Below, one piece after another: positions 1 to 9,487 of a DNA stretch of 64,000 bases; the first letter of the stretch is position 1, and the number at the start of each line of letters is the position of its first letter. Origin of the DNA: Clostridium sp. Marseille-P2415 (GTDB taxonomy: Bacteria; Bacillota; Clostridia; Lachnospirales; Lachnospiraceae); contig NZ_LT732526.1 in the NCBI RefSeq assembly GCF_900155545.1, positions 1,950,161 through 2,014,160 on the forward strand, read 5' to 3'. The position numbers were made by a program, and so were the translations under genes. Below the pieces are notes generated by a model. That model was not told the DNA's origin, did no database searches, and saw only the letters and a list, made by a program, of their open reading frames with translations.

Positions 1-665
1 AAAAATTTATGCTGTGTGAGAAGGATCGTAAGACCATACATAAGAGCTGCAGCAGAACTGATCAAAAAGCCGATGTGGTAGTTGTGCTGCCCGATAAAGC
101 CAATTACCACAGGCGTCACAAGCCCTGCAATATTGTTTGCAACGGTATGGATCGTGAACGCAGCATCTCTGCGGCCGGAGTCGCCATTCCTATATAACTG
201 GCCGGTTAAGGATGAATTGCTCGCGCCCATAATCGGTAAGGACATCAGGATAAGGGAAATAAAGGCAAATATTCTGCCCTGCGTCATGGAAAATGCCGGA
301 ATTGCCAATATGCCAAAAGCCGCAGCCTTTACGATATTTCCCGCAATTATAGCTTTCCGCATCCCAAGGAGGCGGTCCGCAAGCCAACTGCCTAAAATGA
401 CAAACATGCTGTTACATGCCCCCATGGCGGCAATCATGGATGCAGCCTGGCCCTGGGAGAAACCAAGGCCTTTCGTATATGGCGAATAAAGATAATAAAT
501 CAGAATCGCATAGACTCCGCTCCATGCAATGGAATTAAATAAATTACCGGCAGCAAGTGCACCCAGGCCCCTTGGATGACCAAAGAACCTTCTGTCGTTT
601 AATATGGCTTCGTTTTCCGGCCTTTCAATTGCCGGCAAATTTCCTGCTGTGCTGGAATTGTTCAT
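1..665 (-). CDS. POT/PTR-family peptide transporter, N-terminal part (cut by window edge)
   Basis: The reverse strand reads open from an ATG at 665 to base 1, giving about 221 residues with no stop. The start is supported by AGGAGG nine bases upstream. The N-terminus carries FFGHPRGLGALAAGNLF followed by AWSGVYAILIYYLY, the hallmark of proton-dependent oligopeptide transporters, and then several hydrophobic segments. Members are normally 450-500 residues with 12-14 membrane helices and import di- and tripeptides with protons. The C-terminal half lies outside the window, so completeness cannot be judged. It is divergent from the ABC-2 exporter operon that starts at 1107. Confidence 0.85.
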   Translation of the reverse strand, partial: MNNSSTAGNLPAIERPENEAILNDRRFFGHPRGLGALAAGNLFNSIAWSGVYAILIYYLYSPYTKGLGFSQGQAASMIAAMGACNSMFVILGSWLADRLLGMRKAIIAGNIVKAAAFGILAIPAFSMTQGRIFAFISLILMSLPIMGASNSSLTGQLYRNGDSGRRDAAFTIHTVANNIAGLVTPVVIGFIGQHNYHIGFLISSAAALMYGLTILLTQHKF

Positions 666-1106
666 TTACTGTTTCCTCCTGGCTATCACCTTTCATTTAT
701 ATCAATATATTTTCATTATTATGAACTTCCGATATGATATTAGTACATAAGCTTTATTATATTTTGGCTGAGCCGCTATGGCGGTACGCATCAGCCTTAT
801 TCCAAAATATAATATACTTGACAGCCCGTACCTTTGGTGATAGACTAAAATTCCTTTTCCAATCTCATTTCACATCTTACGCTCAGGAAAAGAGAATATT
901 GATACCACGGTAGAGTCCCCGGAAAGCAGAAGTTGCGCACCTCCGGAGAGCAGCGTTTCCATTGGAACTTCCAATTGCGCTCACCGCTTGGCAAGATATT
1001 AGGACGCTCTGACCAGTTACGACAGATTTCTTAAAGCATATACGAAAAGAACTGTCCGCTGCCGGAAAGACCACGTTCACAAATATTACTACCAGGAGGA
1101 ATATTT
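666..1106. other. Divergent intergenic region with a compound palindrome and leader-like sequence
   Basis: This 441-base gap separates the peptide transporter (left, minus) from the ABC-2 operon (right, plus). It holds a compound inverted repeat at 755-814: perfect 13-base outer arms (755-767 and 802-814), an inner GGCTGA/TCAGCC pair and a central CCGC/GCGG. A smaller hairpin lies at 961-975 (ATTGGA/TCCAAT). I see no convincing reading frame and recognise no named riboswitch. The right part could be a long leader for the exporter operon. Confidence 0.5.
755..814. repeat. Compound palindrome, possible small insertion or bidirectional terminator
   Basis: The outer arms TATTATATTTTGG and CCAAAATATAATA (755-767, 802-814) are perfect complements. 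Inside are GGCTGA (766-771) and TCAGCC (791-796), and a small CCGC/GCGG stem. The outer stem is AT-rich with runs of T and A, so it could terminate transcription, but no gene ends immediately next to it. It may instead be a palindromic repeat of the genome. Confidence 0.55.
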
Positions 1107-1907
1107 ATGATTCAAGTGGAACACATGAACAAGACTTTCAAAGTCGCAAGAAGAAGCGCCGGCTTTTCAGAAGCAGTCAAGGCACTTTTTCACAGAGAAG
1201 TGGAAATAATCCACGCTCTTTATGACATCTCCTTTACCATAGGAGACGGAGAAATGGTGGGTTATATCGGCCCCAACGGCGCAGGTAAAAGCTCGACCAT
1301 TAAAATTCTAAGCGGAATCCTCACACCGGATAACGGTACCTGTTTCATCAATGGCCGCATCCCATGGAAGGAACGCAAAGGACATGTGAAAGACATAGGC
1401 GTTGTATTCGGCCAGCGCAGCCAGCTCTGGTGGGATGTCCCTATCATTGATTCCTTTGAACTGCTCCGCGACATCTACGAAATCCCCCCACACCAATACA
1501 AGGAAACCCTGGACGAACTGACCGGGCTTTTATCCTTAGGCGAACTTTTGCGGACTCCGGCCAGACAACTGTCCTTAGGCCAGCGGATGCGATGTGAAAT
1601 AGCTGCTTCTCTTCTGCACAATCCCAAAATCCTGTTTCTTGATGAACCGACCATTGGTCTGGATGCAGTCTCCAAGCTCGCAGTCAGGGACTTCATCCGA
1701 AAGCAGAACCAAAAGCACAAAACTACAGTTCTTATTACGACCCATGACATGCAGGACATCGATGCTTTGGCAGACCGGGTCCTCCTGATCGGCAAAGGAC
1801 GGCTGCTTCTTGACGGCACTCTTTCTGATTTAAAATCCCACCGTCCCAAAGAAGACGCCACGCTGGATGAGATCATTGCTGCCCTTTACCGGGATTACCG
1901 GATATAG
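1107..1907 (+). CDS. ABC-2 type exporter, ATP-binding protein (COG4586-like)
   Basis: 266 residues with Walker A GPNGAGKSS at about 55-63, a signature LSLGQRMRCE at about 160 and Walker B ILFLDEPT at about 178. The stretch VVFGQRSQLWWDVP is typical of the COG4586 group that pairs with two ABC-2 permeases. The start has AGGAGG eight bases upstream. It is followed after 11 and 13 bases by two permease genes, so the three form an operon. Exported substrate is unknown; relatives have been linked to drug or dye export and to polysaccharide systems, but nothing here decides this. Confidence 0.9.
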   Translation: MIQVEHMNKTFKVARRSAGFSEAVKALFHREVEIIHALYDISFTIGDGEMVGYIGPNGAGKSSTIKILSGILTPDNGTCFINGRIPWKERKGHVKDIGVVFGQRSQLWWDVPIIDSFELLRDIYEIPPHQYKETLDELTGLLSLGELLRTPARQLSLGQRMRCEIAASLLHNPKILFLDEPTIGLDAVSKLAVRDFIRKQNQKHKTTVLITTHDMQDIDALADRVLLIGKGRLLLDGTLSDLKSHRPKEDATLDEIIAALYRDYRI

Positions 1908-1918
1908 GAGGTGGAACC

Positions 1919-2722
1919 ATGAAAAAATACTGGTCTTTTTTCCGCATCCGTTTTATCCACGGACTTCAGTACCGGGCCGCCGCCCTCTCCGGCATGGTTA
2001 CCCAGTTCGTATGGGGAACCATGGAGATCCTCTTATTCCGTGCCTTTTATGAGGCTTCTCCGGAAAGCTTCCCTATGGAATTCCCGGCCCTTTCCACTTA
2101 TGTATGGCTGCAGCAGGCATTTCTCGCCCTTTATATGACCTGGTTCTGGGAAGCTGAGCTGTTCGAATCCATTACCACAGGCAATGTGGCCTACGAGCTG
2201 TGCCGTCCTGTCCGCCTTTACAATATGTGGTTCACCCGAGGTCTGGCTGTCCGCCTTTCAAAAGCAGTTCTGCGGTGCATGCCCATTCTGCTGTTTGCAT
2301 GGCTGCTGCCCTCCCCATATGGCATTGCATTGCCCGGAGATTTAACAACGTGGTTTTTCACCCTTGTTTCCATGGTGCTTGGATTGTTTTTTGTTGTGGC
2401 TTTTGGCATGATCGTCTACATGTCTGTTTTTTACACCATTTCATCCCAGGGGATCAAACTGATCGTTACATCTCTTTCCGAATTTTTAAGCGGTGCGGTA
2501 ATCCCCATTCCCTTCCTGCCGGACGAAATCCGCAGGCTTGTAAGCATCCTGCCCTTTGCTTCAGCCCAGAACGTCCCTTTTCGGATTTTCGGAGGCGGTT
2601 TAACAGGCCATGACATGTACATAAGCCTTATGGGCCAGGCATTCTGGCTGATCGTGTTTCTCATCATCGGACGCGCTATGGAACGAAATGCTTTAAAACG
2701 CGTTGTGATCCAGGGCGGTTGA
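1919..2722 (+). CDS. ABC-2 family permease (COG4587-like)
   Basis: 267 residues with about six hydrophobic segments, the expected size for an ABC-2 permease partner of a COG4586 ATPase. The ribosome site GGAGGTGGAACC precedes the ATG. Residues 60-110 contain the WLQQAFLALYMTWFWE stretch common in this permease family. It lies between the ATPase gene and a second permease and most likely forms a heterodimeric membrane channel with it. Confidence 0.85.
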   Translation: MKKYWSFFRIRFIHGLQYRAAALSGMVTQFVWGTMEILLFRAFYEASPESFPMEFPALSTYVWLQQAFLALYMTWFWEAELFESITTGNVAYELCRPVRLYNMWFTRGLAVRLSKAVLRCMPILLFAWLLPSPYGIALPGDLTTWFFTLVSMVLGLFFVVAFGMIVYMSVFYTISSQGIKLIVTSLSEFLSGAVIPIPFLPDEIRRLVSILPFASAQNVPFRIFGGGLTGHDMYISLMGQAFWLIVFLIIGRAMERNALKRVVIQGG

Positions 2723-2735
2723 AAGGAGGCATACC

Positions 2736-3521
2736 ATGAATTTAATCAGGTTATACGAAAAATATCTGCTGATCCATTTAAAGAGCATGATGCAGCATAA
2801 AATGTCATTCTTCTTTACTACGGCCGGGCAGTTTCTGATATCCTTTAACATATTCCTCGGAGTATACTTTATGATGGACCGTTTCCATGAGGTTAAGGGC
2901 TTTACTTACGCAGAGATTCTGCTTTGCTTCTCCATTACGCTTATGGCCTTTACCATAGCGGAAACCATCTTCCGCAGCCTGGACACCTTTGAGACCATCA
3001 TCGGGAACGGAGAATTTGACCGCATCCTTCTTCGTCCGAGGGACAGCTTATTTCTGGTCTTATGCAGCAAAATAGATTTAACCAGGATCGGCCGGCTTTT
3101 GCAGGCTGTCATCATGTTTGCCTATGGCCTGTATTCCGGTTCCATCAGCTGGAATTTTGCCCGTGCTGCCACAGTGGTTTTCATGATCCTTGGCGGAGTC
3201 GCAGTGTTCGCAGCTATATATCTGATATTTGCCTCTATGTGCTTTTTTACCCTGGAAGGCCTGGAATTCATGAATGTATTCACTGACGGGGCCCGGGAGT
3301 ACGGAAAATATCCCATCGGCATTTATGGAAAAACACTTTTAACTATTTGTACCTACCTGGTCCCTTTTGCCCTGTTCCAGTACTATCCGTTTTTATATCT
3401 TACGGGCAAGACCCCGAATGTATGGTACGGCCTTCTCCCTCTGGCCGCCTGTCTCTTTCTGATTCCGGCTGTCTTTTTCTGGAATTTCGGCCTGGCCCGC
3501 TATCAGTCTACCGGTTCCTGA
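2736..3521 (+). CDS. ABC-2 family permease (COG3694-like)
   Basis: 261 residues, six predicted membrane helices, start preceded by AAAGGAGG. It contains EFDRILLRPRDSLF in the cytoplasmic loop, a pattern typical of the second permease of these three-gene exporters. It is the last gene of the operon; a strong hairpin follows at 3536-3585, shared with the convergent MATE gene. Confidence 0.85.
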   Translation: MNLIRLYEKYLLIHLKSMMQHKMSFFFTTAGQFLISFNIFLGVYFMMDRFHEVKGFTYAEILLCFSITLMAFTIAETIFRSLDTFETIIGNGEFDRILLRPRDSLFLVLCSKIDLTRIGRLLQAVIMFAYGLYSGSISWNFARAATVVFMILGGVAVFAAIYLIFASMCFFTLEGLEFMNVFTDGAREYGKYPIGIYGKTLLTICTYLVPFALFQYYPFLYLTGKTPNVWYGLLPLAACLFLIPAVFFWNFGLARYQSTGS

Positions 3522-3535
3522 TCCCAGGCCGCAAA

Positions 3536-3585
3536 AAACCGCGGAGTGCAGCCGGAATCCCTGGATTCCGTGTACTCCGCGGTTT
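3536..3585. terminator. Bidirectional terminator between ABC-2 operon and MATE gene
   Basis: Perfect 12-base arms AAACCGCGGAGT and ACTCCGCGGTTT flank a loop that itself contains GGAATCC/GGATTCC. The stem lies 14 bases after the permease stop and 3 bases from the MATE stop on the other strand. A-rich and T-rich ends on both sides allow termination in both directions. Confidence 0.85.
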
Positions 3586-3588
3586 GGT

Positions 3589-4977
3589 TTAAACTCTGCG
3601 CGTGCAGCGTATTTTAACTGTCAACTTTTCTTTTCCTCCGATTAATTTATCGATCACCAGAAAATACACGGCTACTGACACAATGGCACTGATGAAATCC
3701 GAAACAGGCTCCGTGTAAAAAATATTTCTGATTCCAAACCAGGCTGGAATGAGCGCCGCTCCGCCTAAAAAAATCACCTTTCGGAACATGGAGAGGGAAA
3801 TTGCGGCCTTCGCAATCCCCATGCCGGTAAATCCGTCTACAACCACATACTGCAGTGCCAGAGGTACGATGCTCATGGTGTAGATTTTAATGGCCCACAC
3901 CGTCAAATCCACATAGGCCTCATTCCGGGTAAAGATGCGGACAAAGTACTGGGGTACCGTATGAGCCAGGATAAACATGACCGTGGTAAAGGCAAGTCCC
4001 AGGATTACGATATGGAATTCTGCCTTCTTAATCCGGTCCGGCCTTCCCGCCCCGAAATTATAACCGAGTATGGTCTGGGTGCCGTTTGTGATCCCGCCAA
4101 GAGGCATGGTAACCATCAGCATGAAACTCTGTACAATGGTCATACAGGTAAGAAGCATATCCCCCTGGCTCTCCCCTCCGTAATGCTGGATCAGCGCATT
4201 TAAGGACAGGATCAGGATATTATCAAAGGCAATGATGAGAAAGGGGCTCAACCCCAGGACCATGACCCGCTTCATGACCTGCCAGTCATAATGGCCAAAG
4301 GTGATCCGAATCGGCGGTTTATCCCCAAACAGGAATTTAAGCACATAAACGCAGGAAGCCATCTGTGATAAAACCGTAGCAATTGCAGCTCCCTGTACAC
4401 CCATGCCGAACAGAAACATAAACACCGGATCCAGCACGATATTGCATACAGCCCCCAGAAGGACCGATTTCATGCCGGCCTTTGCAAAGCCCTGGCAGAT
4501 GATGAACTGGTTCATCCCCGTAGCCAGAAGAGCAAACACGGTCCCGGAAAGATATATGGTAATATAAGCATTTGCGTAAGGAAATGTAGCTTCACTGGCC
4601 CCAAACCACATCAGAAGCTTTTCTTTTACCAAAAGAGAGAGAATGGTAATCATAACCGAAAGAACGGTCAGAAGCAAAAAACAGTTCCCTAAAATCTGCC
4701 TGGCGGCCCGTTCATTTTTCTCGCCCAGCCGGATGCTCATTAAGGGGGAGCCCCCTACGCCCACTAAAAAAGCAACAGAAGAAATCAGGGTCACAATGGG
4801 ACCGCAAATTCCTACTCCTGCCAGTGCAATCTCGCCGGTTCCGGGAATATTCCCTATGTACATTCGATCTACAATGCTGTAAAAAACACTAACAAACTGG
4901 GCCAGCATGGAGGGAACCGCCAGCCTCCACACCAGTCCTCTTATTTGATCCGTATCCAAATCATTCTCTGTCTTCAC
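3589..4977 (-). CDS. MATE family multidrug efflux transporter
   Basis: 462 residues with about 12 hydrophobic helices. The N-terminal PSMLAQFVSVFYSIVDRMYI and the internal LGYNFGAGRPDRIKKA are typical of NorM/DinF-like multi antimicrobial extrusion proteins, which export cationic compounds using Na+ or H+ gradients. The start is GTG at 4977; an in-frame stop lies five codons upstream, so no longer start is possible. The Shine-Dalgarno is weak (ACGGGG). It follows the GH25 lysozyme gene by 21 bases and may be co-transcribed with it. Confidence 0.9.
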   Translation of the reverse strand: MKTENDLDTDQIRGLVWRLAVPSMLAQFVSVFYSIVDRMYIGNIPGTGEIALAGVGICGPIVTLISSVAFLVGVGGSPLMSIRLGEKNERAARQILGNCFLLLTVLSVMITILSLLVKEKLLMWFGASEATFPYANAYITIYLSGTVFALLATGMNQFIICQGFAKAGMKSVLLGAVCNIVLDPVFMFLFGMGVQGAAIATVLSQMASCVYVLKFLFGDKPPIRITFGHYDWQVMKRVMVLGLSPFLIIAFDNILILSLNALIQHYGGESQGDMLLTCMTIVQSFMLMVTMPLGGITNGTQTILGYNFGAGRPDRIKKAEFHIVILGLAFTTVMFILAHTVPQYFVRIFTRNEAYVDLTVWAIKIYTMSIVPLALQYVVVDGFTGMGIAKAAISLSMFRKVIFLGGAALIPAWFGIRNIFYTEPVSDFISAIVSVAVYFLVIDKLIGGKEKLTVKIRCTRRV

Positions 4978-4998
4978 TTTAAAACCCCGTTAATCCGA

Positions 4999-5949
4999 TT
5001 ACCGGACCACAGCCCCATCAGGGCCGAAGGTATAGGAAACACCGTCGATCACCATGGCCGTATCATGAATCATGATGCCACTTAAATCCAGGTAATACCA
5101 GATGCCTTCCACTTGGATCCAGCCTGTCTGTTTTACATAATTCTTCGTATAATACCAGTTCCCATCAATGATCTTCCAGCCTTCCGGGGGAATCATGGAG
5201 CTGTAATCCACAAAGGAAAATTCTATGGTCACATCTCCGTCAATCCCGTCTACTCTTCCCTGGTCCGTACATTGCCACATGGTACGGTTCCGGCAGTTGT
5301 TGACGGTTCCATATCTGGCATACCAGACATCATATGGGATCTGGCTCATATCAATGTAATTGGTCAGCCATTTGTTATTCGCATAGACGATCGGCCGATA
5401 TCCTGCATCCGCAACGGTTTTGCAGAATGCGTTGATATTATCCGTAATCTGCTGCTTTGACAGATTGTTATCAAGAAGGTATTTGGATTCCACATCATAT
5501 GCAATGGGATAAGAAATCGAATAATCCTTTACCATCCGAAGCACATATCTGGCCTCTTCCACCGCGGTCTGGGTATCAAGAGCCTGGGTATAAAAAAATA
5601 CGCCTGTCTTGATTCCGCTCGCTGCCGCGTTGGTCATATTTATGGAATAATAAGGATCCCTGTCATTGAAGTAACCGATGCGGACCATAGCGAAAGAAAC
5701 ACCGTCAAGAGCCACCTTGTTCCAGTCGATGCCGCCGCTTTCCGCATTCTGACGGTTCTGGTATTTTGACACCGTGATCCCCTTCTCCAATGCACCGGCA
5801 ATGGGATTTCCGGATGCATCCACATATTGTCCGTTTTCCAGATTCCATGCTTCTGCAGAAAATCCATTCATGGGCTCAGCCATTGCTGCCGAGGCCATAA
5901 GTCCTGCAGCCAGGCATGCGCCGATTCTCAATCTTATGTTCTTCTTCAT
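4999..5949 (-). CDS. Secreted GH25 lysozyme with C-terminal cell-wall-binding repeats
   Basis: 316 residues from the ATG at 5949, chosen because GGAGGAAACG stands directly before it; an upstream in-frame ATG at 6015 would overlap the preceding gene and lacks a site. A signal peptide (MKKNIRLRIGACLAAGLMAS) is followed by a GH25 muramidase domain: GITVSKYQ, then AYDVESK, WYARYG and MWQCTDQG at the strand positions where the catalytic acids and substrate tryptophans sit. The C-terminus holds two WYY/WYYL cell-wall-binding repeats. It cleaves the MurNAc-GlcNAc bond of peptidoglycan, probably in cell-wall turnover. No phage genes are near. Confidence 0.9.
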   Translation of the reverse strand: MKKNIRLRIGACLAAGLMASAAMAEPMNGFSAEAWNLENGQYVDASGNPIAGALEKGITVSKYQNRQNAESGGIDWNKVALDGVSFAMVRIGYFNDRDPYYSINMTNAAASGIKTGVFFYTQALDTQTAVEEARYVLRMVKDYSISYPIAYDVESKYLLDNNLSKQQITDNINAFCKTVADAGYRPIVYANNKWLTNYIDMSQIPYDVWYARYGTVNNCRNRTMWQCTDQGRVDGIDGDVTIEFSFVDYSSMIPPEGWKIIDGNWYYTKNYVKQTGWIQVEGIWYYLDLSGIMIHDTAMVIDGVSYTFGPDGAVVR

Positions 5950-5980
5950 CGTTTCCTCCATCCGTGGCTTAAGCCTGTAT

Positions 5981-7114
5981 TTAATCCGGTTCCTTGCGGA
6001 ACACATTGATGTCATGAATCAGGGTTTTCACACTGTCAATAAATAAATCAAAAGCGCCGAATTCATACAAACTGATAAACAGCATGCCAATGGGCACGGC
6101 CAAAATCATCCCGGCAATTCCGCTCACCTTAAATCCCAGATACAAAAAGAGCAGGGTCATAAGAGGGTCCAGTCCCATGGTATCCCCTACAATCTTTGGC
6201 TGGATAACCTGTCTTAACACCAAAGTGAGGACATAAATAACGATCAGGCCGAAACCAAAGGCATACTGACCTGAGACAAGGCGGATGACAGCCCATGGGA
6301 TCAGGATCGTACCGGTTCCCAGAATCGGCAAAAAATCGAGTATGGCTATGATGACTGCCAAAAGCAGCGCATAATCCACTCCCAGTACCAGAAATCCTGC
6401 AGCCAAAACCGCGGCTATGATAAACATGATCTTAAACTGGGCCAGAAAATATCCGCCCACCAGATGCTTTACATCCTTTCTTAAATACCGGTAATACTTT
6501 GTTCCGCCATCCGGCATATACCGGTGAAACACTCCCATGATTTTATCCCTGTCTACAATGAATAAATAGGAGGAAAAAATCGTCACAATGGTATAGACCA
6601 GTGCCGCCGGAATACTTTTTACCACATTGCCCGCAGCAATAACCGTAGGAGAAGCGATCTTCTGCACCATTACATTTAAATACTCACCCATGTGGGTAAA
6701 GAACTGGTTCACAGAATCCTGAACTCCCTGGGGCAGAAACTGCAAAAGCCCCTCCAGCTTAAGAAGCATCTTCTGCACTTCAACCCAGGCGGACTCGTAA
6801 TACATGGGCAGATCTCCGATAAGCCCGGACGCCTCTGCAATCAGCTTGGCGAACAGAAAATAGAATGCAGCGATAATAAGTGCAAGCACCGCTATGACGA
6901 TCAGCATGGAGCTGTGCTTCCGCACTATTTTCACGCGCTTTTCCAGAAACCGCACAAGAGGATTTGCAATGACTGAAATGACCCAGCCGATGACAAAGGG
7001 CAGGAAGAATTTTAAAAGCCTCGGCCCCCATACACAGACTAAGTACAAAAACAGAATCGGAATGACTATATTGAGTAATATTTTAAAATACTTCCTAATT
7101 TGTTCCATTTTCAT
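5981..7114 (-). CDS. AI-2E family (YtvI-like) membrane transporter
   Basis: 377 residues with about eight membrane helices; the motif LPILGTGTILIPWA is the conserved signature of the AI-2E/PerM family. Residues 90-170 form the less hydrophobic extracellular domain. Family members export or exchange small molecules; a sporulation-linked subgroup (YtvI) is known in Firmicutes. An in-frame GTG at 7117 is possible, but ATG at 7114 is better placed behind AAGGCAGG. It lies between hisC and the lysozyme gene on the same strand. Confidence 0.85.
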   Translation of the reverse strand: MKMEQIRKYFKILLNIVIPILFLYLVCVWGPRLLKFFLPFVIGWVISVIANPLVRFLEKRVKIVRKHSSMLIVIAVLALIIAAFYFLFAKLIAEASGLIGDLPMYYESAWVEVQKMLLKLEGLLQFLPQGVQDSVNQFFTHMGEYLNVMVQKIASPTVIAAGNVVKSIPAALVYTIVTIFSSYLFIVDRDKIMGVFHRYMPDGGTKYYRYLRKDVKHLVGGYFLAQFKIMFIIAAVLAAGFLVLGVDYALLLAVIIAILDFLPILGTGTILIPWAVIRLVSGQYAFGFGLIVIYVLTLVLRQVIQPKIVGDTMGLDPLMTLLFLYLGFKVSGIAGMILAVPIGMLFISLYEFGAFDLFIDSVKTLIHDINVFRKEPD

Positions 7115-7165
7115 CACCTGCCTTCATTATACTCCCCAAAAGCCTTTGTGACAAATGAATAATAT

Positions 7166-8218
7166 CTAAAGATATTCTTTTAAAAAGCGGTACAGCTTCT
7201 CCATCTCTTCATCCGTGCCGATGGTAATGCGCAGATGATTATCGAGCCTTGGCTGCTTAAAGTACCGGACATAAATATTTTTCTCCCGGAGGGCATTATA
7301 TAGTTCCTCTGCTCTGTGGTCTTTGTGGGAAGCAAAGATGAAGTTTGCCATGGAATCCGGAAAAGAAAATCCCAGTTCCCGAAGCTGTTCCTTGGCCGCT
7401 TCCCTTGTGTGGATGATTTTTCTCAGCGTTTCCTTAAAATATTGGTCATCCTTAACCGCTTCCACACCCAGAAGCAGGGAAGGAATATTCATGGTATAAG
7501 AATTGCAGGAATATTTTACATCATTTAATGCCCGGATCAAATCCGGATGGCCATAGGCACAGCCGATTCTCATTCCGGCCATGGAACGTGATTTACTGAA
7601 GGTCTGAACCACCAGAAGATTTTCATACTTCCCGATCAGCTTCATGGCACTTTCTCCGCCAAAGTCAATATACGCTTCATCCACAATTACGACTGATTTC
7701 TGGTTATGGGCTATGATATCCTCTACATCTTTAAGAGACATCAAAAGACCCGTAGGCGCATTGGGGTTTGGAAATATGATTCCCCCATTTTCCCTGTAAT
7801 AATCTTCCTTTCGGATGCAAAATGCCTCATCAAGAGCAGGTTTTTCGTAAGGAATACGGAATAATTCCGCCCATACCCTGTAAAAGGAATAGCTCACATC
7901 AGGAAACAGCACCGGCGTATCGGAATGAAAAAAGGTCAGAAAAGCCATAGCTATCACATCATCAGAACCCACACCCACGAATATCTGGTCCTCTCCCACC
8001 CGGTAATATTCCGAAAGGGCCCGGATAAGAACTGAAGAGGCAGGATCCGGATATTTGCGGAACTGGCTATAATCCATCCTTTCCAGGGCACACCTTACGC
8101 CTGGAGCCGGCGGATACGGATTTTCATTGGTATTTAATTTAATTAAATTCTCACCCTTTGGCTGCTCTCCCGGTACATAGGGAGCCACCCTGCGGATATT
8201 TGCTTCCCACGGTTTCAT
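7166..8218 (-). CDS. hisC: Histidinol-phosphate aminotransferase
   Basis: 350 residues, the usual length. The N-terminus IKLNTNENPYPPAP is diagnostic for HisC, as is the PLP-binding FSKSRSMAGMRIG with lysine 209. It transfers an amino group from glutamate to imidazole-acetol phosphate in histidine synthesis; some family members also use aromatic substrates. AGAGGAGG precedes the ATG. The gene is not inside a his operon here, lying 18 bases downstream of another aminotransferase, so a broader amino acid role is possible. Confidence 0.9.
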   Translation of the reverse strand: MKPWEANIRRVAPYVPGEQPKGENLIKLNTNENPYPPAPGVRCALERMDYSQFRKYPDPASSVLIRALSEYYRVGEDQIFVGVGSDDVIAMAFLTFFHSDTPVLFPDVSYSFYRVWAELFRIPYEKPALDEAFCIRKEDYYRENGGIIFPNPNAPTGLLMSLKDVEDIIAHNQKSVVIVDEAYIDFGGESAMKLIGKYENLLVVQTFSKSRSMAGMRIGCAYGHPDLIRALNDVKYSCNSYTMNIPSLLLGVEAVKDDQYFKETLRKIIHTREAAKEQLRELGFSFPDSMANFIFASHKDHRAEELYNALREKNIYVRYFKQPRLDNHLRITIGTDEEMEKLYRFLKEYL

Positions 8219-8236
8219 CTCATTTCCTCCTCTTTC

Positions 8237-9421
8237 CTATAACCCGAACTCTTCTGCTATTTTCCGGAATGCGGGCAGGGACCGTTCAATCTGTTCATAG
8301 GATACGCAATAGGCGATCCGGACATAGCCAGGACATGCAAAGGAGCTTCCCGGTACTAAAAGAACCCGGTGTTCCTTACAGGCCTGACAGAACGCTTTAT
8401 CATCCACCGGGGCTTTTACAAATAAATAAAAGGCTCCTTCCGGTTTGATGCATTCAAAACCATATTCCTTTAATTGGTTGTAAAGAAGCTCCCGGTTCCT
8501 GTTATACGCTTCCAGATCCACCTGTTCATCCACACAGCGCATGACCACCCGCTGCATCAGGGACGGTGCATTGACACACCCAAGCACACGGTTGGCAATT
8601 GCTGCAGCAGCTATGACCTTTTCGGAATCCTGGAGTTCATCGGGAATTACCAGATATCCGATCCGCTCTCCGGGGAGGGACAAGGATTTGCTGTAGGAAT
8701 AACATACCACGGTATTATGGTAAAATGGCGTCACATAAGGAACTTCCACGCCATCATAAGCCAGTTCCCGGTAAGGTTCGTCCGAAATCAGCACAATGGC
8801 AGTTCCGAATTCTTTTTCTTTTTTCTCCATGATTTCTGCAATTTTACGAAGGGTCTCTGCGGAATAGACAACGCCGGTAGGGTTATTGGGCGTATTGATG
8901 ATCACTGCCTTTGTTTTTTCGGTAATCCGGCTCTCAAACTCAGATAAATCAGGACGAAAGCTGTCCGTATCCGGAGGTACCACCACAAGTACGCCATCAT
9001 AATTCCTGATATAGGAAGCGTATTCCATGAAATAAGGTGCAAACACCACAACCTCATCGCCAGGGTCCAGTATGGTTTTCAAGATCACGTTCATGCCGCT
9101 GGCTGCCCCAACGGTCATAAGAATATTTTCCAGATGAAAATGAGTCCCGAACCGCCGGTTTAGGGAACGGGCGATCGTCTCCCTTACATCCGTAAATCCT
9201 GCATTGCTCATATAACCATGGATCAAAGTAGAGTCCTCTTCCTTCACAATGTCAAGAATGGCCTGATTTACTGCCTGCGGAGCCGGAACATTGGGATTTC
9301 CCAGACTAAAGTCATAGACATTCTCTGATCCGTATTCGGCAGCCATCTTCTTTCCTTCCTCAAACATGGCACGGATGGCGGAATTGTTTTCTACAAGGGG
9401 TCTCATCTTGTCTGCTATCAT
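8237..9421 (-). CDS. Class I pyridoxal-phosphate aminotransferase (AspB-like)
   Basis: 394 residues with NTPNNPTG at 176-183, ISDEPYREL at about 212-220 and the PLP lysine in YSYSKSLSLPGERIGY (Lys245). It belongs to the aspartate/aromatic aminotransferase fold; sequence alone does not fix the substrate. AGGAAGG precedes the ATG. It is the first gene of the minus-strand run that continues with hisC, and the pairing suggests amino acid metabolism. Confidence 0.9.
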   Translation of the reverse strand: MIADKMRPLVENNSAIRAMFEEGKKMAAEYGSENVYDFSLGNPNVPAPQAVNQAILDIVKEEDSTLIHGYMSNAGFTDVRETIARSLNRRFGTHFHLENILMTVGAASGMNVILKTILDPGDEVVVFAPYFMEYASYIRNYDGVLVVVPPDTDSFRPDLSEFESRITEKTKAVIINTPNNPTGVVYSAETLRKIAEIMEKKEKEFGTAIVLISDEPYRELAYDGVEVPYVTPFYHNTVVCYSYSKSLSLPGERIGYLVIPDELQDSEKVIAAAAIANRVLGCVNAPSLMQRVVMRCVDEQVDLEAYNRNRELLYNQLKEYGFECIKPEGAFYLFVKAPVDDKAFCQACKEHRVLLVPGSSFACPGYVRIAYCVSYEQIERSLPAFRKIAEEFGL

Positions 9422-9487
9422 AATCTTATTCCTTCCTTTATCCTGAAATGATTTTATGGGAATTATATCACAAGTGCAGGAATAGGT

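Noticed and set aside
883..1080. 65-residue minus-strand reading frame in the leader region
   Set aside because: No ribosome site and no protein-like features; probably chance.
4999..5949. Phage endolysin
   Set aside because: It has a signal peptide and cell-wall-binding repeats and no phage genes nearby; a host wall enzyme fits better.
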